From NCBI GenBank assembly GCA_900767375.1, contig CAAFYX010000080.1, positions 1-23,086 of the forward strand: a stretch of 23,086 nt of DNA. The letters are read 5' to 3'. The notes below the pieces were generated by a model, which did no database searches, was not told the origin of the DNA, and saw only the letters and a list, made by a program, of their open reading frames with translations. This DNA comes from Rikenellaceae bacterium (GTDB lineage Bacteria > Bacteroidota > Bacteroidia > Bacteroidales > UBA932). Both the position numbers and the translations under genes were made by a program. Positions 1 through 7,520 of the stretch are shown here, piece by piece (position 1 is the stretch's first letter; each line of letters begins with the position of its first letter).

Positions 1-28
1 CTTTTTCGATATGCAGGATTTGCGATTT

Positions 29-784
29 CTAGAAGGAAAGGGCGACCTGGATGAAATCGTCTGCCTTGCGGGCGGCGCCTCCGATGAGACCTCCGTCGAT
101 GTCGGCCATTGCGAAGAGCTCCTGTGCGTTTGAAGGCTTGCAGCTTCCGCCGTAGAGGATGGTGGTGTCGTCAGCGACCTGTGCTCCGAACTTGTCGGCG
201 ATGGTCTTGCGGATGAACGCGTGGATCTCCTCAGCCTGCTCGGCTGTAGCGGTCTTGCCGGTACCGATGGCCCATACAGGCTCATAGGCAACGATGATGT
301 TCTTCATGTCCTCGGCGGTGAAGTTGTAGAGGACGTTCTTGATCTGGGCCTCGCATACGTCGAAGTGCTTGCCGGCCTCTCTCTCATCGAGGTTCTCACC
401 TACGCAGAGGATGACCTTCAGACCTGCTGCAAGAGCGAGCTTGGTCTTCTCGACGAGCTTCTCGTCGGTCTCTCCGTAGTACTGGCGGCGCTCTGAGTGT
501 CCGAGGATGGTGTACTCGCAACCTACTGAAGTCAGCATGTCGACTGAAACCTCTCCGGTGTAGGCACCCTTGCTGTGGTCAGCGCAGTTCTCGGCTGAAA
601 GGCCTACGACTGTGCCCTTGACAACCTCTGCGACAGGGAAGAGGTGGGTGAAAGGAGTGGCGATGATGAGTTTGACTTCTGCAGGAACCTCTGCGGACTT
701 GGCTACGACTGCCTTTGCGAGCTCGATGCCCTCTGGAACTGTGGTGTTCATCTTCCAGTTACCAGCAACAATATTCTTTCTCAT
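29..784 (-). CDS. tpiA: Triosephosphate isomerase
   Basis: This enzyme interconverts dihydroxyacetone phosphate and glyceraldehyde 3-phosphate in cytosolic glycolysis and gluconeogenesis. The 251-residue product starts MRKNIVAGNWKMN, the N-terminal signature that carries the substrate-binding Asn and catalytic Lys. It contains the electrophile His in LGHSERR, the catalytic Glu in AYEPVWAIGTGKTA, and the phosphate-binding loops YGGSC and GGLIGGAA near the C-terminus. Length and motifs are normal for a full bacterial TIM barrel. The open frame runs 39 bases further upstream, but those codons are not TIM-like and lie in the promoter region, so the ATG at 784 is chosen. It is divergent from tyrS, with 108 bases between. 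A match to the Bacteroidota -7 element sits at 821-828. The gene downstream lies outside the window. Confidence 0.98.
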   Translation of the reverse strand: MRKNIVAGNWKMNTTVPEGIELAKAVVAKSAEVPAEVKLIIATPFTHLFPVAEVVKGTVVGLSAENCADHSKGAYTGEVSVDMLTSVGCEYTILGHSERRQYYGETDEKLVEKTKLALAAGLKVILCVGENLDEREAGKHFDVCEAQIKNVLYNFTAEDMKNIIVAYEPVWAIGTGKTATAEQAEEIHAFIRKTIADKFGAQVADDTTILYGGSCKPSNAQELFAMADIDGGLIGGAARKADDFIQVALSF

Positions 785-820
785 AATGTAAATATAATGT
801 TTGTTAGTTTTCGCGAGCCA

Positions 821-828
821 CAAATATA
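821..828 (-). promoter_or_regulatory. Putative -7 promoter element of tpiA
   Basis: Read on the minus strand this is TATATTTG, an exact match to the Bacteroidota sigma-ABfr -7 consensus TAnnTTTG. It lies 36 bases upstream of the tpiA ATG. I do not see a clear -33 TTTG at the usual distance. The role is inferred from motif and position. Confidence 0.6.
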
Positions 829-851
829 CTCAATTATCCGGAAATTATCAC

Positions 852-859
852 TACCTTTG
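852..859 (+). promoter_or_regulatory. Putative -7 promoter element of the tyrS operon
   Basis: The sequence TACCTTTG matches TAnnTTTG exactly and lies 33 bases upstream of the tyrS ATG. It faces away from the tpiA element, with 23 bases between the two. No clear -33 TTTG is seen. Role inferred from motif and position. Confidence 0.6.
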
Positions 860-892
860 TTCGATATCAAAGAATTAAATACGAAGTTATAT

Positions 893-2182
893 ATGAAAAA
901 TTTTGTCGAAGAACTCAGGTGGAGGGGAATGATCCATGACATCACCCCCGGAACGGAAGATGAACTCAAGAAAGGCCCTATGGCCGCATATGTCGGCATC
1001 GACCCTACGGGCGACAGCCTCCATATCGGCCACCTTGTCAGCATAATGATCCTCAAGCATTTCCAGGCCTGCGGGAACAAGCCTTACGCCCTCGTGGGCG
1101 GCGCTACCGGAATGATCGGCGACCCTTCCATGAAGAGCCAGGAGAGAAACCTCCTCGACGAGGCCACCCTCGCCCACAACGTCGCCTGCATCAAGTCCCA
1201 GCTCTCCCGCTTCCTCGATTTCGAGTCCGACGCCCCTAACAAGGCCGAGCTTGTGAACAACTACGACTGGATGAAGGACTACACCTTCATCAACTTCACC
1301 CGTGACATCGGCAAGCTCATCACTGTGAACTATATGATGTCCAAGGACTCCGTGAAGAAGCGCCTCAGCCGCGACTCCTCCGAAGGAATGTCCTTCACCG
1401 AGTTCACCTACCAGCTCCTCCAGGGCTACGACTTCCTCTACCTCTACGAGCATAACAACGTCAAGCTCCAGCTCGGCGGCGCCGACCAGTGGGGCAATAT
1501 CACCACGGGCACCGAGCTCATCCGCCGCACCAACGGCGGTGAAGCCTACGCGCTTACCTGCCCTCTGATCACGAAGGCCGACGGCGGCAAGTTCGGAAAG
1601 ACCGAGAAGGGCAATATCTGGCTCGACGCCGAGCGCACCAGCCCGTACCAGTTCTACCAGTTCTGGCTCAATGTCTCCGACGCCGACGCTGAAAAATATA
1701 TCAAGATCTTCACCCTCCTCGACCGCGAGACCATCGAAAGCGCCATCGCAGCCCACAGGGAGTGCCCTGAGGCCCGCGGACTCCAGAAGCTCCTTGCCAA
1801 GGAGGTCACCATAATGGTCCACGGCGAAAAGGAGTATGACAATGCTGTCAAGGCTTCCCAGATGCTCTTCGGAAAGGCTACTGCCGACGATCTGCGCAGC
1901 CTCGACGAGAAGACCTTCCTCGCAGTGTTCGACGGAGTGCCGACCTTCGACATCGAGCGCGCCAAGCTTCCGATGGGCATCCTCGACGCCCTCGCAGTGG
2001 AGACCGCCATCTTCCCTTCCAAGGGAGAGGCCCGCAAGATGATCCAGGGCAATGGATTCTCCATCAACAAGGAGAAGTTCACCGACCCTAACGGCCAGCT
2101 CACTGACAGCGACATTATCGACGGCAAATATATTCTCGCCCAGAAGGGCAAGAAGGACTACTATATCATCAACGTCAAGTAA
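893..2182 (+). CDS. tyrS: Tyrosyl-tRNA synthetase
   Basis: This cytosolic class I synthetase charges tRNA-Tyr with tyrosine. The product is 429 residues, the normal length for the main bacterial TyrRS type. It carries the ATP-binding HIGH motif at residues 44-47 within DSLHIGHLVS, the active-site stretch GGADQWGNI, and a KMSKS-type loop as KFGKT at about 233-237. The C-terminal part (SKGEARKMIQGNGFSINKEK) is an S4-like RNA-binding domain. The ATG at 893 is preferred. The open frame extends upstream to 644, but that part runs through the promoter and antisense to tpiA and does not resemble TyrRS. The stop overlaps the rbfA start (TAATG), so tyrS leads a coupled operon with rbfA and the permease gene. 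Confidence 0.98.
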   Translation: MKNFVEELRWRGMIHDITPGTEDELKKGPMAAYVGIDPTGDSLHIGHLVSIMILKHFQACGNKPYALVGGATGMIGDPSMKSQERNLLDEATLAHNVACIKSQLSRFLDFESDAPNKAELVNNYDWMKDYTFINFTRDIGKLITVNYMMSKDSVKKRLSRDSSEGMSFTEFTYQLLQGYDFLYLYEHNNVKLQLGGADQWGNITTGTELIRRTNGGEAYALTCPLITKADGGKFGKTEKGNIWLDAERTSPYQFYQFWLNVSDADAEKYIKIFTLLDRETIESAIAAHRECPEARGLQKLLAKEVTIMVHGEKEYDNAVKASQMLFGKATADDLRSLDEKTFLAVFDGVPTFDIERAKLPMGILDALAVETAIFPSKGEARKMIQGNGFSINKEKFTDPNGQLTDSDIIDGKYILAQKGKKDYYIINVK

Positions 2183-2529
2183 TGGACAAAGCACCGAGCA
2201 CCAGACAGCTGAAAGTCGCCCGCGAGCTCCAGAAGGACCTCGCGGAGATACTGCGGAGCAAGGGCATGGCCGCCTTCGCCGGTGCGATGGTCACCGTCAG
2301 CGAAGTCCGCGTCAGCCCGGACCTTTCCATCGCGAAGACCTATGTGAGCATCTTCCCTTCGGCCAAGGCCGATGAGGTGATGGGCATACTCAACGAGAAC
2401 GTGAAGACCTACCGGGGTGAGCTGGGACATAAGGTGAGCAAGCAGCTGCGCATCGTCCCGGAGATAGTGTTCTATCTGGACACCACCCTTGACTATGCAG
2501 AGCACATCGAGGAACTTCTGAAGAAATAG
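2182..2529 (+). CDS. rbfA: Ribosome-binding factor A
   Basis: RbfA is a small KH-fold protein that binds the 30S subunit and helps mature the 5' end of 16S rRNA, also aiding cold adaptation. The 115-residue product has the typical N-terminus (TRQLKVARELQKDLAEIL), the central VTVSEVRVSPDLSIAKTYVS strand region, and the C-terminal segment LRIVPEIVFYLDTTLDYAEHI that defines the family. Length is normal. The ATG shares one base with the tyrS stop and no Shine-Dalgarno sequence is seen, so translation is probably coupled to tyrS. Only 3 bases separate its stop from the next start. Confidence 0.95.
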   Translation: MDKAPSTRQLKVARELQKDLAEILRSKGMAAFAGAMVTVSEVRVSPDLSIAKTYVSIFPSAKADEVMGILNENVKTYRGELGHKVSKQLRIVPEIVFYLDTTLDYAEHIEELLKK

Positions 2530-2532
2530 ACG

Positions 2533-3747
2533 ATGAACCTGCCGTTCTTCATAGCCCGCCGTTACCTTTTCGCTAAAAAATCGCATAATGTAATCAATAT
2601 CATTTCTGCGATAAGCGTGGTGGGCATGGCCATAGGAACGGCGGCCCTCATCATCATCATGTCCGTGTACAATGGATTCGACGGCATCATCCGCCAGTCC
2701 CTCAGCGATCTGGACCCGGACTATCTCATCACCCCTTCGAAAGGTAAGGTGTTCATTCCGGAAGGCAAAGCCTTCGACTGGGCCTATGACAGCCCGCTCG
2801 TATACAATATGTGCAGCGTTCTGCAGGAGAACGTCTTTGTGAACTATGACGGGCGTCAGGGGGTGGCCAAGGCCAAGGGAGTGGATTCCGTGTATGAGGA
2901 GGAGTCGGGAATACGTTCCCACGTCAGGGACGGTGAATTCAGGCTCCATAAGGGAATGATGCCGATGTGCGCTGTCGGCTCCACCTTCGCGTACAGGATG
3001 GGCATCAATCCTAACTTCGTCGCCCCTCTGGAAATCTTCTTCCCGGACAGGCACAAGAGCATTTCGCTGGCAAACCCCACGGCTTCCATCCATTCTGTAT
3101 ATGCAAGTCCTTCGTGCATATTCGCCATAAGTTCGGATGTGGACGCTTCGCTTATGATCCTTCCGCTGGAAACGATGCGTGAGCTTCTCGGCTATACCGA
3201 TGAGGTGTCCGCGGTGGAGATCAGGCTGTCTCCGACCTGCACCCGCGCCCAGCGCAAGGAGGTCGGAAGCACGCTTCGGGATATGCTGGGCGACGGCTTT
3301 ATCGTAAGCGACCGTATCCAGCAGAACGAGTCGCTCTACAAGATGATGAAATACGAGAAGGCTTCAATCTTCCTGATTCTGATGTTCATCATAATCATCA
3401 TCGCGTTCAATGTGTTCGGAAGCCTTTCGATGCTGATAATAGAGAAGAAGGAGGATATCGGAACCTTCCGCAGCCTCGGTGCGGATGACAGGCTTATCCG
3501 TAAGTTCTTCGTTCTGGAGGGCTGGCTGATTTCACTGCTCGGACTGGCCATCGGTCTGGTCGCCGGCATAGGGCTCTCGCTCCTTCAGCAGAAGTTCGGG
3601 CTGGTCAAACTGCCGGGCAACTATCTTGTCAGCGCATATCCTGTGGTCCTTCAGTGGACGGACGTTCTGGCCACCTTTGCAAGTGTGGCTGTCCTGGGAT
3701 ATCTCATTGCGCTGATTCCTGTGGCTAATTCTTTTGCAAAACGCTGA
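2533..3747 (+). CDS. LolC/LolE-family ABC transporter permease (FtsX-like)
   Basis: This is an inner-membrane permease subunit of the lipoprotein-release type (LolCDE) or a related FtsX-family exporter. The 404-residue product begins FFIARRYLFAKKSHNVINII, the classic LolC/E start. A first membrane segment follows at about residues 20-45. A large extracytoplasmic domain then leads to three C-terminal membrane segments in a FtsX-like domain: ASIFLILMFIIIIIAFNVFG, the helices after the coupling motif EKKEDIGTFRSLGAD, and the final VLATFASVAVLGYLIALIPV. No ATPase (LolD) gene lies in the window, so its partner must be elsewhere. It is the last gene of the tyrS operon. Its 3' end overlaps the convergent flavin-reductase lipoprotein gene by 23 bases. 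Family membership is clear; the substrate is inferred. Confidence 0.9.
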   Translation: MNLPFFIARRYLFAKKSHNVINIISAISVVGMAIGTAALIIIMSVYNGFDGIIRQSLSDLDPDYLITPSKGKVFIPEGKAFDWAYDSPLVYNMCSVLQENVFVNYDGRQGVAKAKGVDSVYEEESGIRSHVRDGEFRLHKGMMPMCAVGSTFAYRMGINPNFVAPLEIFFPDRHKSISLANPTASIHSVYASPSCIFAISSDVDASLMILPLETMRELLGYTDEVSAVEIRLSPTCTRAQRKEVGSTLRDMLGDGFIVSDRIQQNESLYKMMKYEKASIFLILMFIIIIIAFNVFGSLSMLIIEKKEDIGTFRSLGADDRLIRKFFVLEGWLISLLGLAIGLVAGIGLSLLQQKFGLVKLPGNYLVSAYPVVLQWTDVLATFASVAVLGYLIALIPVANSFAKR

Positions 3748-4780
3748 CGATCTCGCCGATGTACATATGATGGATCCCCATCTCCTGGTACATCCCGTTC
3801 CTGACATCGGACGGCACCTTGTCGATGTCGAAGGCATCCTCGTATATCTTCCTGCATTCGATGGCCAGGTCGCCTTCCGCTATGATAGGCGTGCCGTTCT
3901 TAGTGTGCTCGACTGTCAGCCCTGCGTTCTCGGTCTTGTCAGGCTCGTCCTTCTGGGAGTGTGAGCCGATGTACAGCAGTGCATCCCTGTATTTCTTCTT
4001 GTCCGGGAACCCTACTACGCTGAACATGTCGCATGCATCGAGGAGATGCTTCGTGTATCTGTCCTCGGATACGTACACTATGACTACAGGCTTGTTCCAG
4101 AGCTGGCCTATGGTACCCCAGGCTATGGTCATGGAATTGTGCTCCTTGTCATTCTTCCCGACTACCAGGGCCATCCAGTCCTGGGAGAAGTTCCTGATAG
4201 GATTCATTACGAGGTCGGCCGGGTCTATGCTGTTCCAGACACTGCCCGACGCCAGGGTGTCGGGCCTGACCTCCACCGGCTTCACTTCCTCAGTCTCCTC
4301 TTCCGGCTGTTCCTTTACCTTGGCGGCCTTCTCCTTTCTCGGCTTTTTCTCCTTCGGCTCTCCGGCTTCCTTCGGCTGCTTCACTTTCTTCTCCTTTCTC
4401 TCTTTTCTTTCTTTTCTGGCCTTCTGCTTTTCAACCGGCTGCTCATCTTCCTGGACTTCCTCCTGGATTCCGGCCTGAATCTCCTCCTGGACAGGCTCTT
4501 CCGTGACTGTGGAGTCGGCAGCTTCTTTCCTTGAGGACTTGAACAGACCCTTTATGCCGGCGAAGAGGCCCTTCCTGGCCGTGGAGTCAGCCTCTGCCGG
4601 GGCTTCCTCCACAGAGACCGCATCGTCCAACGTGACTGTGAAGCCTTCGGATGAGCCGGTCTGCTCCGCGGCTTCGGCCGTCTCCTCCATCATTGTTTCC
4701 TCGTCCTGGTGCTTGCATGAAACGGCGCAGACGAGAAGCGCTGCCGCCAATGCTGGAATGAGTAGATATCTTTTTGTCAT
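3725..4780 (-). CDS. Lipoprotein with charged tether and C-terminal flavin-reductase-like domain
   Basis: The 351-residue product has three parts. Residues 1-22 form a lipoprotein signal ending in AVSC, so Cys22 is the probable lipidation site. Residues 23 to about 175 are low-complexity and very charged: first acidic (Glu-rich), then a Lys/Glu/Arg block at about 115-160 (nucleotides 4303-4438), likely unstructured or helical. Residues about 180-350 resemble the flavin-reductase-like FMN-binding split-barrel family, with NPIRNFSQDWMALVVGKN, NSMTIAWGTIGQLWNKPVV and VSEDRYTKHLLDAC. Family members usually bind FMN and are cytosolic; a membrane-anchored form outside the cytoplasm is unusual. The partner and substrate cannot be told from sequence. 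It follows the small lipoprotein gene by 12 bases and is probably the last gene of the M6 protease operon. Confidence 0.85.
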   Translation of the reverse strand: MTKRYLLIPALAAALLVCAVSCKHQDEETMMEETAEAAEQTGSSEGFTVTLDDAVSVEEAPAEADSTARKGLFAGIKGLFKSSRKEAADSTVTEEPVQEEIQAGIQEEVQEDEQPVEKQKARKERKERKEKKVKQPKEAGEPKEKKPRKEKAAKVKEQPEEETEEVKPVEVRPDTLASGSVWNSIDPADLVMNPIRNFSQDWMALVVGKNDKEHNSMTIAWGTIGQLWNKPVVIVYVSEDRYTKHLLDACDMFSVVGFPDKKKYRDALLYIGSHSQKDEPDKTENAGLTVEHTKNGTPIIAEGDLAIECRKIYEDAFDIDKVPSDVRNGMYQEMGIHHMYIGEIVSVLQKN

Positions 4781-4792
4781 AGATGCTTTGTT

Positions 4793-5203
4793 TTAATCAA
4801 GTGCTTGGACCACCGCTCCTATCCTTTCTTTCTTGCACCAGAGCCAGATCCTGCCGGCCCTGTCTATCTTTTCGACGTTGAAGGTCAGTCCTTCCTTTGA
4901 GATTACATCGCTGCTGCTTGTCCAGACTATACTTCCCTTGACTTTCTGGCCCTGGGAGGAAGGAATGGTGCTGAGGTTTACGCAGTAGTAGTCCGACATG
5001 TTGTCCGTGTGCACGCGGAACTCGCGCCTTTCACGGTTGAAGGCCGTCTGCCAGGTCAGCGCGTCGTATGTGAACACCTTCGTGTCCTTGACCTGCAGGC
5101 CGAAATCCTTAGTGTTGATGAACTCCGGATCCACTTTCCCTTGACAGGACGCCGCGAGGATGCCTGTCAGCAGCAGTATGTGCAGTTTCAGCCGTCCTTT
5201 CAT
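4793..5203 (-). CDS. Small hypothetical lipoprotein
   Basis: This 136-residue product has a short signal (MKGRLKLHILLLTGILAASC) with a good lipobox, LAASC, placing the lipidated Cys at residue 20. The remaining 116 residues are rich in strand-forming and aromatic residues, with SIVWTSSSDVISKEGLTFNV reading like a small beta-sandwich or Ig-like fold. I do not recognise a named family. Its start overlaps the stop of the upstream M6 protease gene as ATGA, and the flavin-reductase lipoprotein gene follows after 12 bases. It is therefore probably co-transcribed with, and perhaps a surface or periplasmic partner of, the protease. Function unknown. Confidence 0.85.
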   Translation of the reverse strand: MKGRLKLHILLLTGILAASCQGKVDPEFINTKDFGLQVKDTKVFTYDALTWQTAFNRERREFRVHTDNMSDYYCVNLSTIPSSQGQKVKGSIVWTSSSDVISKEGLTFNVEKIDRAGRIWLWCKKERIGAVVQALD

Positions 5204-7335
5204 CTTGCAGTAATGTTTTTGCTTATTATGTCCCGGGTACCGTCGGCGTATGTTATGACTGTCTTGATGGTTCCGCTGCCCTCCACGAAGAAGTATCCGG
5301 ACCCGTCGCTGCTCAGCACGTGGTCATCATAATACCAGATGACCTCTTTCGCCTCCCCGGCATTGAAGACACGCAGCGGGAGCCTTGACCCTTTCTTGAA
5401 CGAGCCGTCGGAGTTCCTGCTGGCGGAGTTGAGATATATGAACGGGTAGCCGTCGGTGTAATATGCCTTTGTGGTGAACTCGGTACTGATCTTGTGCCCG
5501 TTGCCCGACGTGTCGAAGACTGTGACCTTGTACGTGGACTTCGGCTGCAGCCCCTCGAAGATGAAAGAATACATGTTTGTGCCGTAAGGCTCCACCTCCT
5601 CTGTCCTGGTGCGGCCGTCGGGGCCCGTAAGGCTGATCCTGCCTTTCCCGAGACCCTGCATCGTCCAAAGTATGATGGCTGCATCCTGGAATGCTTCAGT
5701 GCTTTCTATTGACAGTGAGCTGGTGACCGAGAAGGTCACGGCTGTCCCTGATTTCTTTATCCCGGTGATGAGGTGCTCTGGACCTTTACCGTTCCAGTAT
5801 TTGTATGCCGGGCTGCTGTCCTGGCTGAAAGCGGTGCTTCCGGCGGCCGGCCAGAAGATGTCCTGGAGGCCGGATGCATCCGGGACGGCTTCCACGATAT
5901 CCACGCATTGGTGGGCTCTGTTGCCGTTCACGCAGTTGTACTCCCATCTGTCGGCGGCCGTCATGTCCATTCCGTAAGTCTCTGAATATCCTGCGGCGTT
6001 GTGCGAAATCCTGGAGTCAATGTGGTAGATCAGCATGCCCGAGCCGTGGATGTACCTGTCCCAGCCATCCACGGCGCGGCACTCGAAGAGATAGTACTCG
6101 CCGGGGGTGTCTGAGTCGGACTTGAAATACGCCTTCTCCTGACTGAGCGGAAGCAGGGTGTGTGTGCCTTCGGCCAGCGTTTGTGCCTTCCCGATGCCGA
6201 GGGTTTCCATCTCGATGGAGTTGTAGTTCGGCGGGGTCCTTCCGTTGTTGTTGTAGTTGCCGTAGTCCATCAGGCTGGTATATTGCCATACCCCGTCGCT
6301 GCGGTCGGCGCTGTCCCAGTCGTGTTCCGTGTCATAAAGGTCTTTGAGACCGAGGCAGTGGCTGAACTCGTGGCAGAAGGTGCCGATGGGGGTCAGGATG
6401 TCGTGTCCTTCGCCCGGTACCAGCTCGGTGGACATCGCGTAGGTGGAGATCTGCACTCCGTCCAGCTTCAGATATGCACCGGCTTCCTTCAGACTCCACT
6501 GGTGGGACCAGATATGGTCCTCACCGGCGCCCCTTGCTTCATCTCCGCCGGCCACGAAGACAAAGATATAGTCGGCTTCTCCGTCATGGTCGAGGTCATA
6601 GTCCGAAAAGTCTATCCTGGTGTCCAGAGCCTTGCAGGCTTCCACCACGATTTCCTCGGGGTGGGCGTCCATGTCGTCGGAATTGTTCTGGCCATAGTAG
6701 GCATATCCCCTGGACATGGTCACAACGGGGGATACGGTGAAATCAAAATCGCATTTGCCCTCGAACTGGTCCAGGAAGTAGTCCCTTGCGCTGCCGGTAG
6801 CTCCATTGAGACTGTATCCTTCGGAGTTCAGCAGGGCGTTGAAGTCCTGGCTGTTGTGCCCGAGCTTCAGGTCGGGGAACTGAACAGGGATTATGAGGAC
6901 CTTGACATTTGTCCTTCCGGCTCTCGTGAGAGCCTGGAGCGAAGCTGCGGTGCGCCGTGCGGCTTCAGCCCTGAGGCGCCCGGCTGCGGCACGCATCCGC
7001 GCTGCGGCAGGGCTGGTGGAAATGACGGGGATGTTGCGTGACGCCGCGGCGGCTGAAGCTGCCGCCTGCCCCTTGGAGCCGAGCCTGATGTTCGAGTTGT
7101 GCTTGCCTCCCATGAAATCATAGAATGCGTAGCAATAGTACCCTGCGTCGTCCATTGTGATGGCGCAGCCGTCGATAGAAATGGTGTTTCTGGAGTATTC
7201 GTCCCCGGTTATGCGGAACTGGACCGTGGTGCCGTCGGGCTGTACATACGTATGTATGCCCCTTTCTGCCGGTGCAGCAAGCATCCTCAGGGATGCTGTC
7301 AGAAGAATGACGACGGCTAATATTCTATCCTTCAT
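5200..7335 (-). CDS. M6-family secreted metalloprotease
   Basis: This is a zinc endopeptidase related to immune inhibitor A. The product is 711 residues. Residues 1 to about 21 are a Sec signal (MKDRILAVVILLTASLRMLA) ending in an AxA-type site without a lipobox Cys. The N-terminal segment TYVQPDGTTVQFRITGDEY is typical of Bacteroidota M6 propeptides. An Ala/Arg-rich stretch follows at about 90-145. The catalytic domain has a calcium-site-like DYDLDHDGEADY and the zinc motif HEFSHCLGLKD (His322, Glu323, His326, possible third ligand Asp332). The C-terminal 170 residues look like fibronectin III or Ig-like modules; no typical type IX sorting tail is visible. The ATG at 7335 is chosen over a GTG four codons upstream because it starts the signal peptide cleanly. 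It is the first gene of a three-gene operon with two lipoproteins. Confidence 0.93.
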   Translation of the reverse strand: MKDRILAVVILLTASLRMLAAPAERGIHTYVQPDGTTVQFRITGDEYSRNTISIDGCAITMDDAGYYCYAFYDFMGGKHNSNIRLGSKGQAAASAAAASRNIPVISTSPAAARMRAAAGRLRAEAARRTAASLQALTRAGRTNVKVLIIPVQFPDLKLGHNSQDFNALLNSEGYSLNGATGSARDYFLDQFEGKCDFDFTVSPVVTMSRGYAYYGQNNSDDMDAHPEEIVVEACKALDTRIDFSDYDLDHDGEADYIFVFVAGGDEARGAGEDHIWSHQWSLKEAGAYLKLDGVQISTYAMSTELVPGEGHDILTPIGTFCHEFSHCLGLKDLYDTEHDWDSADRSDGVWQYTSLMDYGNYNNNGRTPPNYNSIEMETLGIGKAQTLAEGTHTLLPLSQEKAYFKSDSDTPGEYYLFECRAVDGWDRYIHGSGMLIYHIDSRISHNAAGYSETYGMDMTAADRWEYNCVNGNRAHQCVDIVEAVPDASGLQDIFWPAAGSTAFSQDSSPAYKYWNGKGPEHLITGIKKSGTAVTFSVTSSLSIESTEAFQDAAIILWTMQGLGKGRISLTGPDGRTRTEEVEPYGTNMYSFIFEGLQPKSTYKVTVFDTSGNGHKISTEFTTKAYYTDGYPFIYLNSASRNSDGSFKKGSRLPLRVFNAGEAKEVIWYYDDHVLSSDGSGYFFVEGSGTIKTVITYADGTRDIISKNITAR

Positions 7336-7367
7336 TTCCACAAACACGAATAATGTGCATAGTTACG

Positions 7368-7386
7368 AAAAATCGCGAAGATTCGC
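7368..7386 (-). terminator. Weak intrinsic terminator-like hairpin before the M6 gene
   Basis: On the minus strand GCGAATCTTCGC forms a short hairpin (four to five pairs), followed after GA by five T residues. It lies just downstream of the structured element at 7398-7491 and 33 bases before the M6 protease ATG. It could end the histone or ncRNA transcript, or act as an attenuator in the protease leader. The stem is short, so confidence is modest. Confidence 0.4.
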
Positions 7387-7397
7387 AAATAATGGAG

Positions 7398-7491
7398 GAC
7401 CTGCTATAAATGCAAAGAGCCGGTCGCCTCACGGCTTCCCGACTCTTAGACGTGTACTAAAACCTAAACCTTTGCTATATAGATGCAGGTC
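7398..7491 (-). ncRNA. Candidate structured RNA between histone H1-like and M6 protease genes
   Basis: A nested fold closes on itself. GACCTGC at 7485-7491 (minus reading) pairs with GCAGGTC at 7398-7404. Inside it, GCAAAG at 7470-7475 pairs with CTTTGC at 7412-7417. Inside that, GAGTCGG at 7439-7445 pairs with CCGGCTC at 7417-7423, and a GCC-GTGA-GGC hairpin with a GNRA loop caps it. A possible side hairpin uses TTAG and CTAA. On the minus strand the third helix keeps a G-U pair where the plus strand would have a C-A mismatch, so the minus strand is favoured. It lies 29 bases past the histone stop and is followed by the weak terminator. It does not match the SRP, tmRNA or tRNA motifs I know. 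It may be a stand-alone ncRNA, a 3' UTR element or a leader of the protease operon. Confidence 0.45.
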
Positions 7492-7520
7492 GGCTTAAAT
7501 ACGTTGCATGAGAATTCAAA

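Noticed and set aside
644..892. N-terminal extension of the tyrS frame
   Set aside because: It runs antisense through tpiA and across both promoters, and the family N-terminus fits the ATG at 893.
887..2194. Long open frame (435 codons) on the minus strand opposite tyrS
   Set aside because: It is antisense to a certain gene, is a Leu/Val/Glu/Gly-biased shadow of G/C-rich codons, and resembles no known protein.
4303..4438. Pyrimidine-rich repetitive stretch as a DNA repeat or CRISPR-like array
   Set aside because: It is the codon pattern of the Lys/Glu/Arg-rich tether of a protein, with no regular repeat-spacer spacing.
6160..7041. Open frame of 293 codons on the plus strand opposite the M6 protease
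   Set aside because: Shadow of the Ala/Asp-rich protease codons; no start signal or domain.
7398..7491. Structured element read as SRP RNA, tRNA or tmRNA
   Set aside because: It lacks the SRP GGAA tetraloop with its asymmetric loop, the tRNA T-loop and cloverleaf, and any tmRNA tag reading frame.
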